Shown here piece by piece: positions 25,836 through 34,874 of a stretch of DNA of 64,000 bases. Where the stretch lies: contig CANKYK010000002.1 in the NCBI GenBank assembly GCA_947488155.1, forward strand, positions 564,001-628,000, written 5' to 3'. This stretch comes from an uncultured Erythrobacter sp. Lineage in GTDB: Bacteria > Pseudomonadota > Alphaproteobacteria > Sphingomonadales > Sphingomonadaceae. Made by a program: the position numbers and the translations under genes. Position 1 is the first letter of the stretch; each line of letters starts with the position of its first letter. A model generated the notes under the pieces. It had not been told where the DNA came from and made no database searches. It was given only the letters and a program-made list of their open reading frames with translations.

Positions 25836-26303
25836 ATGACCGGTCAAACAAGCGCCAAGGCGCTGCGCAAAAGCGATCTGATCCCAATCGGCGAGATGGC
25901 GCGCCGCACAGGCCTGTCGGTGTCAGCGATCCGGTTTTATGAGGAGCGAGGGCTGGTGGAGCCGATCCGGACCAGCGGCAATCAGCGCCGCTTTCTGCGC
26001 TCTGACATTCGCCGCCTGAGCTTCATTCTGATCGCTCAGCAATTGGGCCTGGCGTTAGGGGACATTGAGCATCAGCTTGCAAAATTGCCGATGGGGCGCA
26101 CACCGAATGCGCGCGATTGGAATGCGATCAGTAAGTCCATTCGCGCTGAGCTGGATGCCAAGATCGCTCAGCTAGAGCGGACGCGCGATACGCTGGATGG
26201 CTGTATTGGCTGCGGCTGCTTGAGCCTGAAGAAATGCGAGCTCTACAATCGCGGCGATCACTTGGCCGCGAGGGGGCCGGGGCCGCGTCAGGTGCTGGGT
26301 TAA
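25836..26303 (+). CDS. soxR: Redox-sensing transcriptional activator SoxR
   Basis: MerR-family [2Fe-2S] sensor of redox-cycling drugs and superoxide. 155 residues from ATG 25836. Winged helix at about 15-60 (IGEMARRTGLSVSAIRFYEERGL), dimerisation helix about 95-120, and the cluster ligands C123, C126, C128 and C134 (CX2CXCX5C) in DGCIGCGCLSLKKC. As in most non-enteric bacteria there is no soxS next to it; instead a divergent VOC gene shares the sox box. The next ORF starts on the base after its stop. Confidence 0.95.
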   Translation: MTGQTSAKALRKSDLIPIGEMARRTGLSVSAIRFYEERGLVEPIRTSGNQRRFLRSDIRRLSFILIAQQLGLALGDIEHQLAKLPMGRTPNARDWNAISKSIRAELDAKIAQLERTRDTLDGCIGCGCLSLKKCELYNRGDHLAARGPGPRQVLG

Positions 26304-26705
26304 ATGCGAAATTCGGCTAACGACCCATTAGCCGAGTTTGGAGGAATGTTGAATAAGACGCAGGTGACTAGGAATTTCTCCAGCCCATACGCTAGCCGCG
26401 CCGAAAGCCTGAGATCTAAGCGTCCTGATCTCATCGGGACATTGTTTCTTTATGGGAGCGACAAAGAAGGGAAAAGGTATCCGTCCTTTCCTGGTTGGGG
26501 CTGTCCTTGCGCCGTTGACCGAACAGAACCTGTCGCCCTCTTTGATGGTTGGCCTTTACTCGGCGAGCCGCTTGAGCCTGGGGATGTGCGTGAAAAAATT
26601 GGCTTTGTGTTCCTCACCAAAGAAGGCGCAGAGGCTATGCGAAACGCAGAAAAGTTCTATCTCTGGGAAGGCCTAGTTGTGGGAGAGTTCTCAAATTATA
26701 GGTAA
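26304..26705 (+). CDS. Unknown protein resembling an isolated EF-Tu domain III barrel
   Basis: 133 residues if begun at ATG 26304; a start at 26346-26349 next to GGAGGA is also likely. About residues 43-130 follow the pattern of EF-Tu domain III by eye: KEGKRYPSFPGWG against the G-R-x-T-P-x-x-x-G-Y motif, LEPGD against MPGD, and KFYLWEGLVVGEF against the final F-x-I-R-E-G-x-x-x-G strand. No GTPase part is present. Function unknown; small EF-Tu-like proteins of this kind are uncharacterised. Base composition looks less GC-rich than in neighbours. Begins directly after soxR, so it may be co-transcribed. Confidence 0.6.
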   Translation: MRNSANDPLAEFGGMLNKTQVTRNFSSPYASRAESLRSKRPDLIGTLFLYGSDKEGKRYPSFPGWGCPCAVDRTEPVALFDGWPLLGEPLEPGDVREKIGFVFLTKEGAEAMRNAEKFYLWEGLVVGEFSNYR

Positions 26706-26743
26706 GGCACGCTTCCCCCCCAGTTGCTGACATTGTATCCCTG

Positions 26744-27259
26744 ATGCATATCGGACGCATGCGGAATTATGGTCTTTTGAGTTCAATGGGTCTTGCAGCA
26801 ATTGCGGTTGGTGGGCTTTGGTGGTCGCAAAACCGGTCTCTCAATGCTGAGGAACATCTTCTGTTCTCAAAGCTTGATGCTGCGCTAGTCCATGAACCGC
26901 CCAGAGCGGTTGATGTAATCGAAGCATTCGATCTACCCGATGAGTGCCGCGAAGAGAATTGCTACTTTCGAGACCAGAATTTCGGTGGCCTTGGTGTTGA
27001 GCGAGGGAACCTTAGGCATGGCCCGGAAAACTTGATCCTCGTTTTGGAAGGCTTCGATAACAAGTGCATCAGATCGGATCGTGTCAGATCATACTATCAT
27101 ACTAGCGAACCGACACCTTCCTGTTTCGACGCAGTGTGCTGGTACACAGAGGCACAGCACTCCTGGGGAATTCTGACCTTTGAGGTTGAAGAACCCAATT
27201 CTCTCTGTGTGTCGTCGGCTGTGATAAACTCAAATCCGGAACATCGCCCAAGATCTTAA
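26744..27259 (+). CDS. Unknown membrane-anchored or exported cysteine-containing protein
   Basis: 171 residues. One hydrophobic segment near the N-terminus (about 9-27, YGLLSSMGLAAIAVGGLWW) suggests a signal anchor with the rest outside the cytoplasm. The soluble part has six cysteines (in DECREENCYF, NKC, PSCFDAVC, SLC) that could pair as disulfides. ATG 26744 or 26759 could be the start; there is no strong ribosome site. No family recognised. Codon use is less GC-rich than in flanking genes, hinting at lineage-specific DNA. Confidence 0.6.
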   Translation: MHIGRMRNYGLLSSMGLAAIAVGGLWWSQNRSLNAEEHLLFSKLDAALVHEPPRAVDVIEAFDLPDECREENCYFRDQNFGGLGVERGNLRHGPENLILVLEGFDNKCIRSDRVRSYYHTSEPTPSCFDAVCWYTEAQHSWGILTFEVEEPNSLCVSSAVINSNPEHRPRS

Positions 27260-27291
27260 CGGACCTTCCGCTTTTACCCCCAAAATACGTC

Positions 27292-27819
27292 CTAAAACTC
27301 CGGCCCGAGGTCCGGGTCTAGATCGCGCGGGCGGGCGAAATGGACCAGCGTCGCGCAGTGCTTTTTCAGGTCTGACCAATCGTCAATCGCGCATTCGAGC
27401 ACGGCATAGGTCGCGGTTGGAAATTTCACCGAGGCTTCTTTGAACAGGTCGTTCTCGCGCGCAGGAGAAACGAGGTCGAACAGCACTTCTTGCAGGCCGG
27501 GATTGTGTCCGGAGATGAGCACTTTGTCATGCGCACCGCCGTGTTCCTCGACCACTTCCAAAATGGTTTCAGAGCTGGCGAGATAGAGTCGGTCGTCAAA
27601 CACGGGCTCCAGCGTGGGGAGTGAAACCTCAATCGTGCGTTTGACCCGCTCCGCTGGGCTGGCGATCAGGGCGTCCCATGCGATCCCGTGGCCCTTGATA
27701 TGCGCACCGATCACACCTGCGCCCTTGCGCCCGCGATCATTGAGTGTGCGGTCAAAATCACGCTTGGCCATGTCGTCCCAATCAGACTTTGCATGGCGGA
27801 GTAGCCCGAGCAGTTTCAT
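27292..27819 (-). CDS. SixA-type phosphohistidine phosphatase (histidine phosphatase family)
   Basis: 175 residues. Active-site LRHAKSDW at the N-terminus (R-H-A, His nucleophile at about residue 8), ASPAERVKRT (about 54-63) and the second His in LISGHNPGLQEVL (about 103-115). SixA dephosphorylates phosphohistidine on phosphotransfer domains or PTS proteins; the target here is unknown. Convergent with the unknown gene at 26744, 32 bases between stops. Confidence 0.87.
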   Translation of the reverse strand: MKLLGLLRHAKSDWDDMAKRDFDRTLNDRGRKGAGVIGAHIKGHGIAWDALIASPAERVKRTIEVSLPTLEPVFDDRLYLASSETILEVVEEHGGAHDKVLISGHNPGLQEVLFDLVSPARENDLFKEASVKFPTATYAVLECAIDDWSDLKKHCATLVHFARPRDLDPDLGPEF

Positions 27820-27919
27820 GGGTTCCTCTCAACACGGCAATCACGCCTGTGTAAAGCAATTGCGCGTCGCTGGTTGGCCTTGCCTCAGGAAATTCGCACT
27901 CGCATTCGTATGCGGGGCT

Positions 27920-30712
27920 TCAGCCGAACGGGATGTAGTCGTCGCCAATATCATCGGAAGCTGGGGAGGGTGCCGCCTCGGGCGCAGTGTCGCCGCTCGG
28001 TGCGCCGGCTTTGATCCGCTCCAATGCCTCGTCCAGTGTCAGGCGCGTGATGGGCGTGCCTTCGGGAAAGGCGCTGAGCAGGCGGCTGGGGAAGGCAGCG
28101 GAGAGCACAACGAAGTGGCCCGCATCATCCTTGCCCCTGATTAGGCGGCCGAAGGCCTGGGCCAGACGTGCGCGGATGATCCGGTCGTCATATTTGCTCC
28201 CCTGTCCGGCGGCTCGGCGGGCTTTGTGCAAGATGTCAGGCCGCGGCCATGGCACTTGCTCCATTACCACACACCTGAGGGAGCGCCCTGGCACGTCCAC
28301 GCCATCGCGCAAGGCATCTGTGCCGAGCAGGCTGGCGCGCGGATCATCGCGAAAGATATCGACCAAAGTGCCCGTGTCGATCGGATCGACATGCTGAGCA
28401 TAGATCGGCAGGCCAGCGCGGGCGAGCCGGTCCGCAATGCGGCCATGCACTGCGCGCATTCGGCGGATCGCGGTAAACAGGCCAAGCACGCCGCCATCCG
28501 ATGCCTCGATCAGTTTTGAGTACGCGCCGGCAAGCCCCGGCAAATCGCCTTTCTTGATGTCGGTGACGATCAAGACTTCGGCGCGGTTGGCATAGTCAAA
28601 CGGGCTGGTCGCCGCCGACATCAGCGGCTCGCTCTCGATATAATCTGCGCCCGACCGGGCGATGGCAGGCGCCCATGCCTCGGTGTCGCTCGCCTCTTCG
28701 CCGACCCGGTCCGTCAGCGTCGCACTGGTCAGCATAACGCCGTGCGCAGGCTCCAACACGGTCTTGGCAAAGGGCTTCATCGGGTCCAGCCAGCGGCGGT
28801 GAATGCCAATGTCGAACTCGCGCGCATCGCTGCGTTCGACCGACAGCCAATCGACGAATTCGGGGTCGGCTGGTCCACCCAGCCGCTCCAGCAAAGACGC
28901 CCATGCGCCGAGCAGATCCACCCGCCAGCTTAAGGAGAAACGCGCGCCTTCGATCCGCTGGCGACCCTGTCCATCAAGCCAGTCGGGTGGGTCGGCCATG
29001 ATCGCCTCCAGCCGGGTGCCCAGCTTGATCAGCGGAGTGCGAATGTTCGCCAGCGCCTCGCTTGCAACTCCGGCGGCCTCGATCAATTCGCCCGGCAGGC
29101 CCGAAGCCTCGGTCTCAATCCCATAGCCCGCATCAACCCCGCCGCTTTCATCGCGCGCATAGGTCGCCGCGCGCACTTGAGCGAGCAGAGTCTCCAGCGG
29201 GCCGGCAGGTTCGCTTTCATTAAGGCGTTGGAGCCAGCCGTCTGAAGGCAGCAACGTCGCCGCCTCTACTGCGTCTTCAATCGCGATGCCGCCTTCGTCA
29301 TCATAGCTGGCGACGTCGGCAAGGCGAGCGGACAGACCGCGCCTGCGTCCTCGATTCTTGCGTTCGGGGCCCAGGATCCAGCGGCGCAGCTCAATCGCCT
29401 CCTGCCCGGACAATACGGCGGCGAAGGTTGAATCCGCCGCCTCAAACACATGGTGCCCCTCGTCAAAGACGATACGTGTGGGACGCATGGCGTGATCGCG
29501 GCCGCGCGCGGCATTGACCATGACCAGCGCATGGTTGGCGATGACGAGATCGGCCTGCGCGCTGTTGCGGCTGGCGCGTTCAATGAAGCATTTGCGGTAG
29601 TGCGGGCACCCGGCATAGACGCATTCACCGCGCTGATCGGTCAGGGCTGCGATCCCGCGCTTACGGAACAATGTGCCGAGCCAGCCGGGCAAATCCCCGC
29701 CGATCATATCGCCGTCTTGGCTGAAAGCGGCCCAACGCCCAACCAATTGCGCCAGGATTGCTGGCCTGCCGGAAAACCCGCCCTGCAGTGCATCCTCCAG
29801 ATTGAGCAGGCAAAGGTAATTCTCGCGCCCCTTGCGCACCACGACGGGCGGGGTTCCGTCAGGACGTTTTGCGGGCCATGCGCGCCGGCTTTCGCTGCGC
29901 AATTGCCGCTGGAGGTTCTTTGTAAAGGTAGAGACCCAAACGGTTCCGCCTGCTGCGCCTGCCCAAAGGGAAGCTGGCGCGAGGTAACCCAAAGTTTTGC
30001 CGATGCCGGTGCCCGCCTGGGCTAGCGCCAGATGCGGGACCTCACGCTTGTCACGCGGGGAAAAAATGCGCGCTGCATCCTTTGCGTAAGCCTGTTGGCC
30101 CTCGCGTTGCTCGGAGCCTTCGCCGGTTAACTGATCGAGCTGCTCAAGCACTGCCTCTGCAGGCAGATCGACCTGACGCGGCGGCGCGCGCTCAGCGGTT
30201 TCCTCCCATTCGGGCAGCTTTGCGAACAACCATTTTTCCGCCTTTTGCGGGCGAGCAATATGCGGCTTGATCACACCTGCCCATTGCCAGCGTAGCCGCT
30301 CCAGCGATTGCAAAACACTCCACGCGCCTTCGCGCTCAAACCATTCGGGATCCTCGCAAGCAGCGATCAAAGCGGCTCCGGCAATCTGCAAGAATGCAGG
30401 TACATCTTCGTCGCCCGCTGGCTCTTCGATTTCCAATGCCTGGGCGAGCCCGCGCGGGGTTGGCACGCAAAACCGCGCCGGATGCACAAATGCGAAAAGT
30501 TCTAGCAGATCGAGGCCGGACAGATCGGGATAGCCCAGCCGATTGGCGACCAGCGGCGCGTTGAGGATCAGCACTGGCGTGTCAGCCGCGGCCATGATCG
30601 CATCGCCTTTTGACACTGCCCCTGTCTCACCACCGGGTGAGCGCAGCCAATTGCCGGAGTGGCTTGCATGCAAAGCTGGCAGGCTAAGCGGGGTAGGGGC
30701 GTCGGAGGTCAC
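27920..30712 (-). CDS. DinG/XPD-type ATP-dependent DNA helicase
   Basis: 930-residue superfamily 2 helicase with an Fe-S cluster domain. Walker A is GTGIGKTLGYLAPA (about 237-250), the cluster cysteines lie in ENYLCLL and in GECVYAGCPHYRKCF (about 358-372), the DEAH box is FDEGHHVFEA, and C-terminal motifs include LTSATLTDR, LGTDALRDGVDVPG and RLAQAFGRLIRG (motif VI Arg). DinG unwinds forked, D-loop and R-loop DNA in repair. The first 200 residues form an extra N-terminal domain I do not recognise. Start GTG 30712 (alternative ATG 40 codons in). Confidence 0.88.
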   Translation of the reverse strand: MTSDAPTPLSLPALHASHSGNWLRSPGGETGAVSKGDAIMAAADTPVLILNAPLVANRLGYPDLSGLDLLELFAFVHPARFCVPTPRGLAQALEIEEPAGDEDVPAFLQIAGAALIAACEDPEWFEREGAWSVLQSLERLRWQWAGVIKPHIARPQKAEKWLFAKLPEWEETAERAPPRQVDLPAEAVLEQLDQLTGEGSEQREGQQAYAKDAARIFSPRDKREVPHLALAQAGTGIGKTLGYLAPASLWAGAAGGTVWVSTFTKNLQRQLRSESRRAWPAKRPDGTPPVVVRKGRENYLCLLNLEDALQGGFSGRPAILAQLVGRWAAFSQDGDMIGGDLPGWLGTLFRKRGIAALTDQRGECVYAGCPHYRKCFIERASRNSAQADLVIANHALVMVNAARGRDHAMRPTRIVFDEGHHVFEAADSTFAAVLSGQEAIELRRWILGPERKNRGRRRGLSARLADVASYDDEGGIAIEDAVEAATLLPSDGWLQRLNESEPAGPLETLLAQVRAATYARDESGGVDAGYGIETEASGLPGELIEAAGVASEALANIRTPLIKLGTRLEAIMADPPDWLDGQGRQRIEGARFSLSWRVDLLGAWASLLERLGGPADPEFVDWLSVERSDAREFDIGIHRRWLDPMKPFAKTVLEPAHGVMLTSATLTDRVGEEASDTEAWAPAIARSGADYIESEPLMSAATSPFDYANRAEVLIVTDIKKGDLPGLAGAYSKLIEASDGGVLGLFTAIRRMRAVHGRIADRLARAGLPIYAQHVDPIDTGTLVDIFRDDPRASLLGTDALRDGVDVPGRSLRCVVMEQVPWPRPDILHKARRAAGQGSKYDDRIIRARLAQAFGRLIRGKDDAGHFVVLSAAFPSRLLSAFPEGTPITRLTLDEALERIKAGAPSGDTAPEAAPSPASDDIGDDYIPFG

Positions 30713-30841
30713 GGATCAGAGAAATGTCTGAGCGAGAACGGAAAGTAAATGTGCGGGCCTCAGGCTCGCCACAGTTTTGCGTCTTGCGGGCCAAATATAT
30801 ACAAACCTCTGAGGTTGGCCGCAAAGTGGCGAAGCATCGGC

Positions 30842-32032
30842 TTAAGCCACAGCCTTCATGATTTGCAGACCGCGTTCGTAGACCGCGCCAACCACTCGAT
30901 CACGTCCGTCATTCTTCGCGCAATAGAGCGCCTGATCGGCGCATTGCATCGTGTCCTGCACGCCGTCCTTGCCCACGCGCACGTGGAAACCGACGCTGGC
31001 GGTCACTTTTGCGCGGGCGAGGTAGCCGTCAAACTCCAGCTCTGAAATGGCTTTCCGAGCGGACAGAGCCAGCGATGAAACGCCCCGCGCGTGCTGCTCA
31101 TCAATCAGTACGACAAACTCTTCTCCGCCTACCCGAAAGACATAACCGAATCCGTCAAACAGGCTGCTGAGCCGTTTACCAACCGCGCGCAGCACATCAT
31201 CGCCGCCATCATGACCGAACCGGTCATTGATCCTTTTAAAGTGATCCAGGTCGATCACCATCACCGCGCCGAAGGACCGGCGACCGGCCTTATCGAGCGC
31301 GATCTTTCGATCAAGCTTGCGGCGATTGCCAAGCATGGTGAGAGGATCAATCTCGCCCTCTTCCACCCGGCCAAGGACCATATCGTATCCAATCATCATG
31401 ACCAGCACGATTCCGAGCAACATTCCCATCAGCGCGCTGGCCGATTGGAAGATCAGATTGAGTCCTTCGTAAAAGGCGATCATCTCATCCGGCGTCTCGC
31501 CAATCGGGTTAAGGCCGACCGCGACCGTGCGTCCCGCATAGGAGAGCGCGGCGGCCAAAATCGTAAAAAACGCGATCACATCGACCAGTGATTTTTTGCG
31601 GTACTGCCACAGCTGAGGTAGCGCAGCAGCGATGATCGTGGCGCAGGCTCCCTGTACGAATACTCCGCGCAGCCAGTTTGGCGGTGTCCATGCCATGCCG
31701 GGCATGACGTAAATCGCGCCAAAGATCGTCAGTGCAATCGCGAAATTCGTGGTTCTGCGGCCATGGCGCGACAGGAACGCCTGGGTCATGATTAGCAGCG
31801 GTAGGTAATGGGTGGCAACCGCATACCAGCCGAGCCATTCGCTGCCTGTGGGATCGCGGTAACCATCGACCAGGATCGAGGTGAAGGCGACGAAAAAACC
31901 CAGGGCTGCCCAGCGCGCAGCAACGAGCCGGCGCTCGGCAAAACCGATCACCGCCAGAGCCAGCGTGAACAACAGATACATCGCTGGGATCAGAATGAAG
32001 AATGCACTCGTTCCCGACATGGCAACATGCAT
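30842..32032 (-). CDS. Membrane diguanylate cyclase (GGDEF) without I-site
   Basis: 396 residues. About seven hydrophobic helices in the first 225 residues, then a GGDEF domain beginning DPLTMLGNRRKLDRKIA. The active site reads GGEEF and the substrate region is VIDLDHFKRINDRFGHDGGD, so cyclase activity (2 GTP to c-di-GMP) is expected. The stretch before the motif is DGFGYVFRVGGEEF, without the RxxD inhibitory site. Start ATG 32032 or 32020. No partner gene beside it. Confidence 0.88.
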   Translation of the reverse strand: MHVAMSGTSAFFILIPAMYLLFTLALAVIGFAERRLVAARWAALGFFVAFTSILVDGYRDPTGSEWLGWYAVATHYLPLLIMTQAFLSRHGRRTTNFAIALTIFGAIYVMPGMAWTPPNWLRGVFVQGACATIIAAALPQLWQYRKKSLVDVIAFFTILAAALSYAGRTVAVGLNPIGETPDEMIAFYEGLNLIFQSASALMGMLLGIVLVMMIGYDMVLGRVEEGEIDPLTMLGNRRKLDRKIALDKAGRRSFGAVMVIDLDHFKRINDRFGHDGGDDVLRAVGKRLSSLFDGFGYVFRVGGEEFVVLIDEQHARGVSSLALSARKAISELEFDGYLARAKVTASVGFHVRVGKDGVQDTMQCADQALYCAKNDGRDRVVGAVYERGLQIMKAVA

Positions 32033-32203
32033 AAGCCTGTTTCGTTGCGAAGATGACCAGCTATCGTGGTAAATTAGAGGTTACTGCGGTGAAAATTGTT
32101 GCTGGGAGGGGGCGCGTTTTGTCGGCCTGTCCTACATGCGAAGATCGCTATAATCCTGCGTGCTTAGACCAGTAACTGCCTCCGCTAAGGCGGGCACAGA
32201 TTC

Positions 32204-32324
32204 CTTGGAACAGCGCGAAACATGCGAAAGTCACACATTTTGAACATGCGGTGCTTGAAAGTTGCTTGTTTTCATGTGTTTGCGTCAAAAGTCACACTTT
32301 TGGAATTCGCAAATGTGTTCCAAG
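32204..32324. repeat. Nested inverted and direct repeats upstream of lysK
   Basis: In the 356-base gap before lysK, CTTGGAACA (32204-32212) is inverted as TGTTCCAAG (32316-32324); inside it CACATTT (32234-32240) is inverted as AAATGTG (32311-32317). A near-identical 18-base direct repeat AAAGTCACAC+TTTTG occurs at 32227-32244 and 32288-32305, and the second copy can fold as CAAAAG-TCACA-CTTTTG (32286-32302). ACATGCG also recurs. This may be a structured leader or repeated protein-binding sites. Nothing else is recognised in 32033-32388. Confidence 0.5.
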
Positions 32325-32388
32325 CCCTACACGTCAAACTGCACAATCGCTTGCGTTGTCTGGCGCCATCCTCATATGCGGGCGTGCT

Positions 32389-33996
32389 ATGACAGATACT
32401 GTACTTCAAGACGCCGCTCGTTCCTCCAAGGCTTGGCCATTTCAAGAGGCTCAACGCCTCGCTAAACGGCTGAGGAATGGCAAACCAAACGGCGAGCCAG
32501 TGCTGTTTGAAACGGGCTATGGGCCGTCAGGCTTGCCGCATATCGGCACGTTCCAGGAGGTGCTGCGTACCACCTTCGTGCGGCGCGCATACGAGGCGCT
32601 GACCGGGCAGGCGACGCGGCTGGTCGCGTTCTCAGATGACATGGACGGCCTGCGCAAGGTGCCTGACAATCTGCCCAATCAGGCGATGCTGACTGAGCAT
32701 TTGGGTAAGCCACTGTCGCGGATTCCCGATCCGTTTGAGAAGTATGAGAGCTTTGCCCACCATAACAATGCGATGTTGCGCGCGTTTCTGGACCGGTTCG
32801 GGTTTGAGTACGAGTTTGTGGCTGCCTCTGACCGATATAACAGCGGCGCGTTTGACGATGCGTTGAAGAACGTGCTGGCGCACAATCAGGATATTCTCGA
32901 CATCATGTTGCCGACTTTGCGGGCAGAGCGAGCGGCGACCTATTCGCCGATCATGCCGATCAGCCCGACGACTGGCGTGGTGCTGCAAGTGCCGGTCGAA
33001 GTGGTCGATGCGGGGGCGGGGCTGATCCGCTTCACGGATGAAGACGGCAGCGTGATTGAGCAAAGCGCGCTTGGCGGCAAAGCCAAGCTGCAATGGAAGG
33101 TCGACTTTGCCATGCGCTGGGTCGCACAAGGCGTCGACTATGAGATGTACGGCAAGGACTTGACCGACACAGGCGTGCAATCGGGCAAGATTGCGCGCGT
33201 GCTGGGCGGGAACAAGCCAGAAGGGTTGATCTACGAGCTGTTTCTCGACGAGAATGGCGAGAAGATCTCGAAGTCCAAAGGCAATGGCCTGACGATTGAG
33301 CAATGGCTGGAATATGGGACGGAGGAGAGCCTCGGCTTCTACATCTTCCCCAATCCCAAGAGCGCCAAGCAGCTGCACGTTGGAGTGATCCCGCGCGCGG
33401 TCGACGACTATTGGCAGTTCCGTGAACGTCTGGCCGAACAGCCTCTGGACAAACAGCTCGGCAATCCGGCGTGGCATTTGCTGCGCGCGAATGAGAGCCT
33501 CTCGGCTCCCGATGCGCCGGGTGCGGGCGACACCGTGCCGGTGACGTTCGGCTTGCTGCTGAACCTTGCCAGCGTGCTGGGCGCAGAGGCAAGCGCGCAA
33601 AACGTTGCGGAATATCTCGAAAGCTATCTGGGCGAACCTGTTGCGAACCCGGCGATTGATGCGATGATCGATGCCGCAGTTGCTTACACGCGCGACTTCA
33701 TCGTGCCGACGCTGAACAAGCGCGCGCCATCGGCGAATGAGGCTGAGGCCTTGCGGGCGCTCGACGAGGCTTTGGCAGCAGCAGCTAAGGGCAGCAGCGC
33801 GGAAGACTTACAGACCAACGTCTATGAGATCGGTAAACGCGAAGAGTTCGGGTTTGAGAACCTACGCGATTGGTTTCGGGCCTTGTATGAGACGCTGCTG
33901 GGCAGTGAGCAGGGGCCGCGCATGGGCAGCTTTATCGCGCTGTATGGGATAGAGAACAGTCGAAAGCTGATCGCAGAGGCTCTGGCGCGTTCTTGA
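32389..33996 (+). CDS. lysK: Lysyl-tRNA synthetase, class I (LysK)
   Basis: Class I LysRS, the archaeal-type enzyme that replaces class II LysRS in most alphaproteobacteria. 535 residues from ATG 32389; an in-frame start at 32251 would add 46 residues read from the repeat leader and is rejected. Class I signatures: YGPSGLPHIGTFQEVLRTT (HIGH) at about 45-63 and EKISKSKGNGL (KMSKS) near residue 290. The C-terminal helical part (about 430-535) is the anticodon-binding module. Cytoplasmic, charges tRNA-Lys. Stands alone with its own long leader. Confidence 0.95.
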   Translation: MTDTVLQDAARSSKAWPFQEAQRLAKRLRNGKPNGEPVLFETGYGPSGLPHIGTFQEVLRTTFVRRAYEALTGQATRLVAFSDDMDGLRKVPDNLPNQAMLTEHLGKPLSRIPDPFEKYESFAHHNNAMLRAFLDRFGFEYEFVAASDRYNSGAFDDALKNVLAHNQDILDIMLPTLRAERAATYSPIMPISPTTGVVLQVPVEVVDAGAGLIRFTDEDGSVIEQSALGGKAKLQWKVDFAMRWVAQGVDYEMYGKDLTDTGVQSGKIARVLGGNKPEGLIYELFLDENGEKISKSKGNGLTIEQWLEYGTEESLGFYIFPNPKSAKQLHVGVIPRAVDDYWQFRERLAEQPLDKQLGNPAWHLLRANESLSAPDAPGAGDTVPVTFGLLLNLASVLGAEASAQNVAEYLESYLGEPVANPAIDAMIDAAVAYTRDFIVPTLNKRAPSANEAEALRALDEALAAAAKGSSAEDLQTNVYEIGKREEFGFENLRDWFRALYETLLGSEQGPRMGSFIALYGIENSRKLIAEALARS

Positions 33997-34088
33997 GCCG
34001 GCCATAGCCGCCCGCGCTCTCCGCCCTTCCGCCCGGATTGTGTCCCGGCAGGTTCTGGGTGGCTAGGCATTACATTAAGACGTCTTTC

Positions 34089-34757
34089 CTACTTCCAAGT
34101 GCGTGTGCGATACCATTTGGTGATGATGTATTTGGAGCCTTTGGTCACAGGGGTTCCCGCGTGCATTGTCCCTTCGTTCGGACTGCCATCAGCTAATGCG
34201 TTGTTCCACAGCAGCAGGACGCCGGGCTTCGGCTCAATCCTCAAACCGGCTTCGGTGAAGTGTGTCTCTCCCCCCTCCTCGACCGTGTTGAGGAAGACCA
34301 TCGACGTCCAGCTGCGCTGACCGCCGCGCTTACGCTCGTTCTGCCAGTACGGCTCCGAGCTGTAGAACCAATCGTTATGCGGTTTGAACTGTTGGCCTTC
34401 GAGGTAGCGCTGGCCTTGAATCGCTTCGCCGATTTCCGGCTTTAAGCCTATAAGGTCGTCGATCCTTCGGCTAATCCCTTTGACGAAGCTGTCATAGGGA
34501 TCAAGATCGCCGGAATAAGAGGTGCGAAACCCGCTGGCATAGTCTTGCTCATGTAGCGCCGAAGGCCGTGCAATCATGTCGATCATCATGCACAGGCGGT
34601 CGCATTCCGCCTTCGTCAGAAAATCGCCGACAGCAAACAGTTCGAGTTTGTCGGTCTCGATTGGGTAAACGCCAGGATCGGAAGCCAAGCGCTGGCGAAC
34701 GCTTTCGCCAACTCGTTTAAGGGCGTCTTGATCGGGAATGGTGCTTGCTAGTGTCAT
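34089..34757 (-). CDS. 2-oxoglutarate/Fe(II) oxygenase, prolyl 4-hydroxylase-like
   Basis: 222 residues from ATG 34757. P4Hc-type double-stranded beta-helix: Fe ligands in FKPHNDWF (HxD, about 128-135) and the distal His in EGTMHAGTPV (about 195-204), with the 2-oxoglutarate-binding Lys in SKYIITKWYR at the C-terminus. Bacterial relatives hydroxylate proline in proteins such as EF-Tu, or other targets; substrate here unknown. The upstream in-frame codons to 34823 run through a terminator hairpin and are not coding. Confidence 0.85.
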   Translation of the reverse strand: MTLASTIPDQDALKRVGESVRQRLASDPGVYPIETDKLELFAVGDFLTKAECDRLCMMIDMIARPSALHEQDYASGFRTSYSGDLDPYDSFVKGISRRIDDLIGLKPEIGEAIQGQRYLEGQQFKPHNDWFYSSEPYWQNERKRGGQRSWTSMVFLNTVEEGGETHFTEAGLRIEPKPGVLLLWNNALADGSPNEGTMHAGTPVTKGSKYIITKWYRTRTWK

Positions 34758-34806
34758 TGCTTTGCTCGTTCGTGAAACGGCTATTTGCCAGCCAATGCCG
34801 CACAAG

Positions 34807-34841
34807 AAAACCCCCGCTGGCATTGCTGCGAGCGGGGGCTC
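34807..34841 (-). terminator. Intrinsic terminator of the Arg-rich RcnB-like gene
   Basis: Perfect 8-bp stem CCCCCGCT (34811-34818) and AGCGGGGG (34831-34838) with a 12-base loop; read on the - strand it is followed by TTTTC. It lies 37 bases past the stop of the gene at 34875-35924 and before the next - strand start, so it separates the two transcripts. Confidence 0.85.
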
Positions 34842-34874
34842 TAAAGTTAGCAGAAAGTCTGCTGTGTCAGGCGA

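Noticed and set aside
32251..32388. N-terminal extension of lysK
   Set aside because: Residues are read from the repeat leader and do not match class I LysRS; ATG 32389 fits family length.
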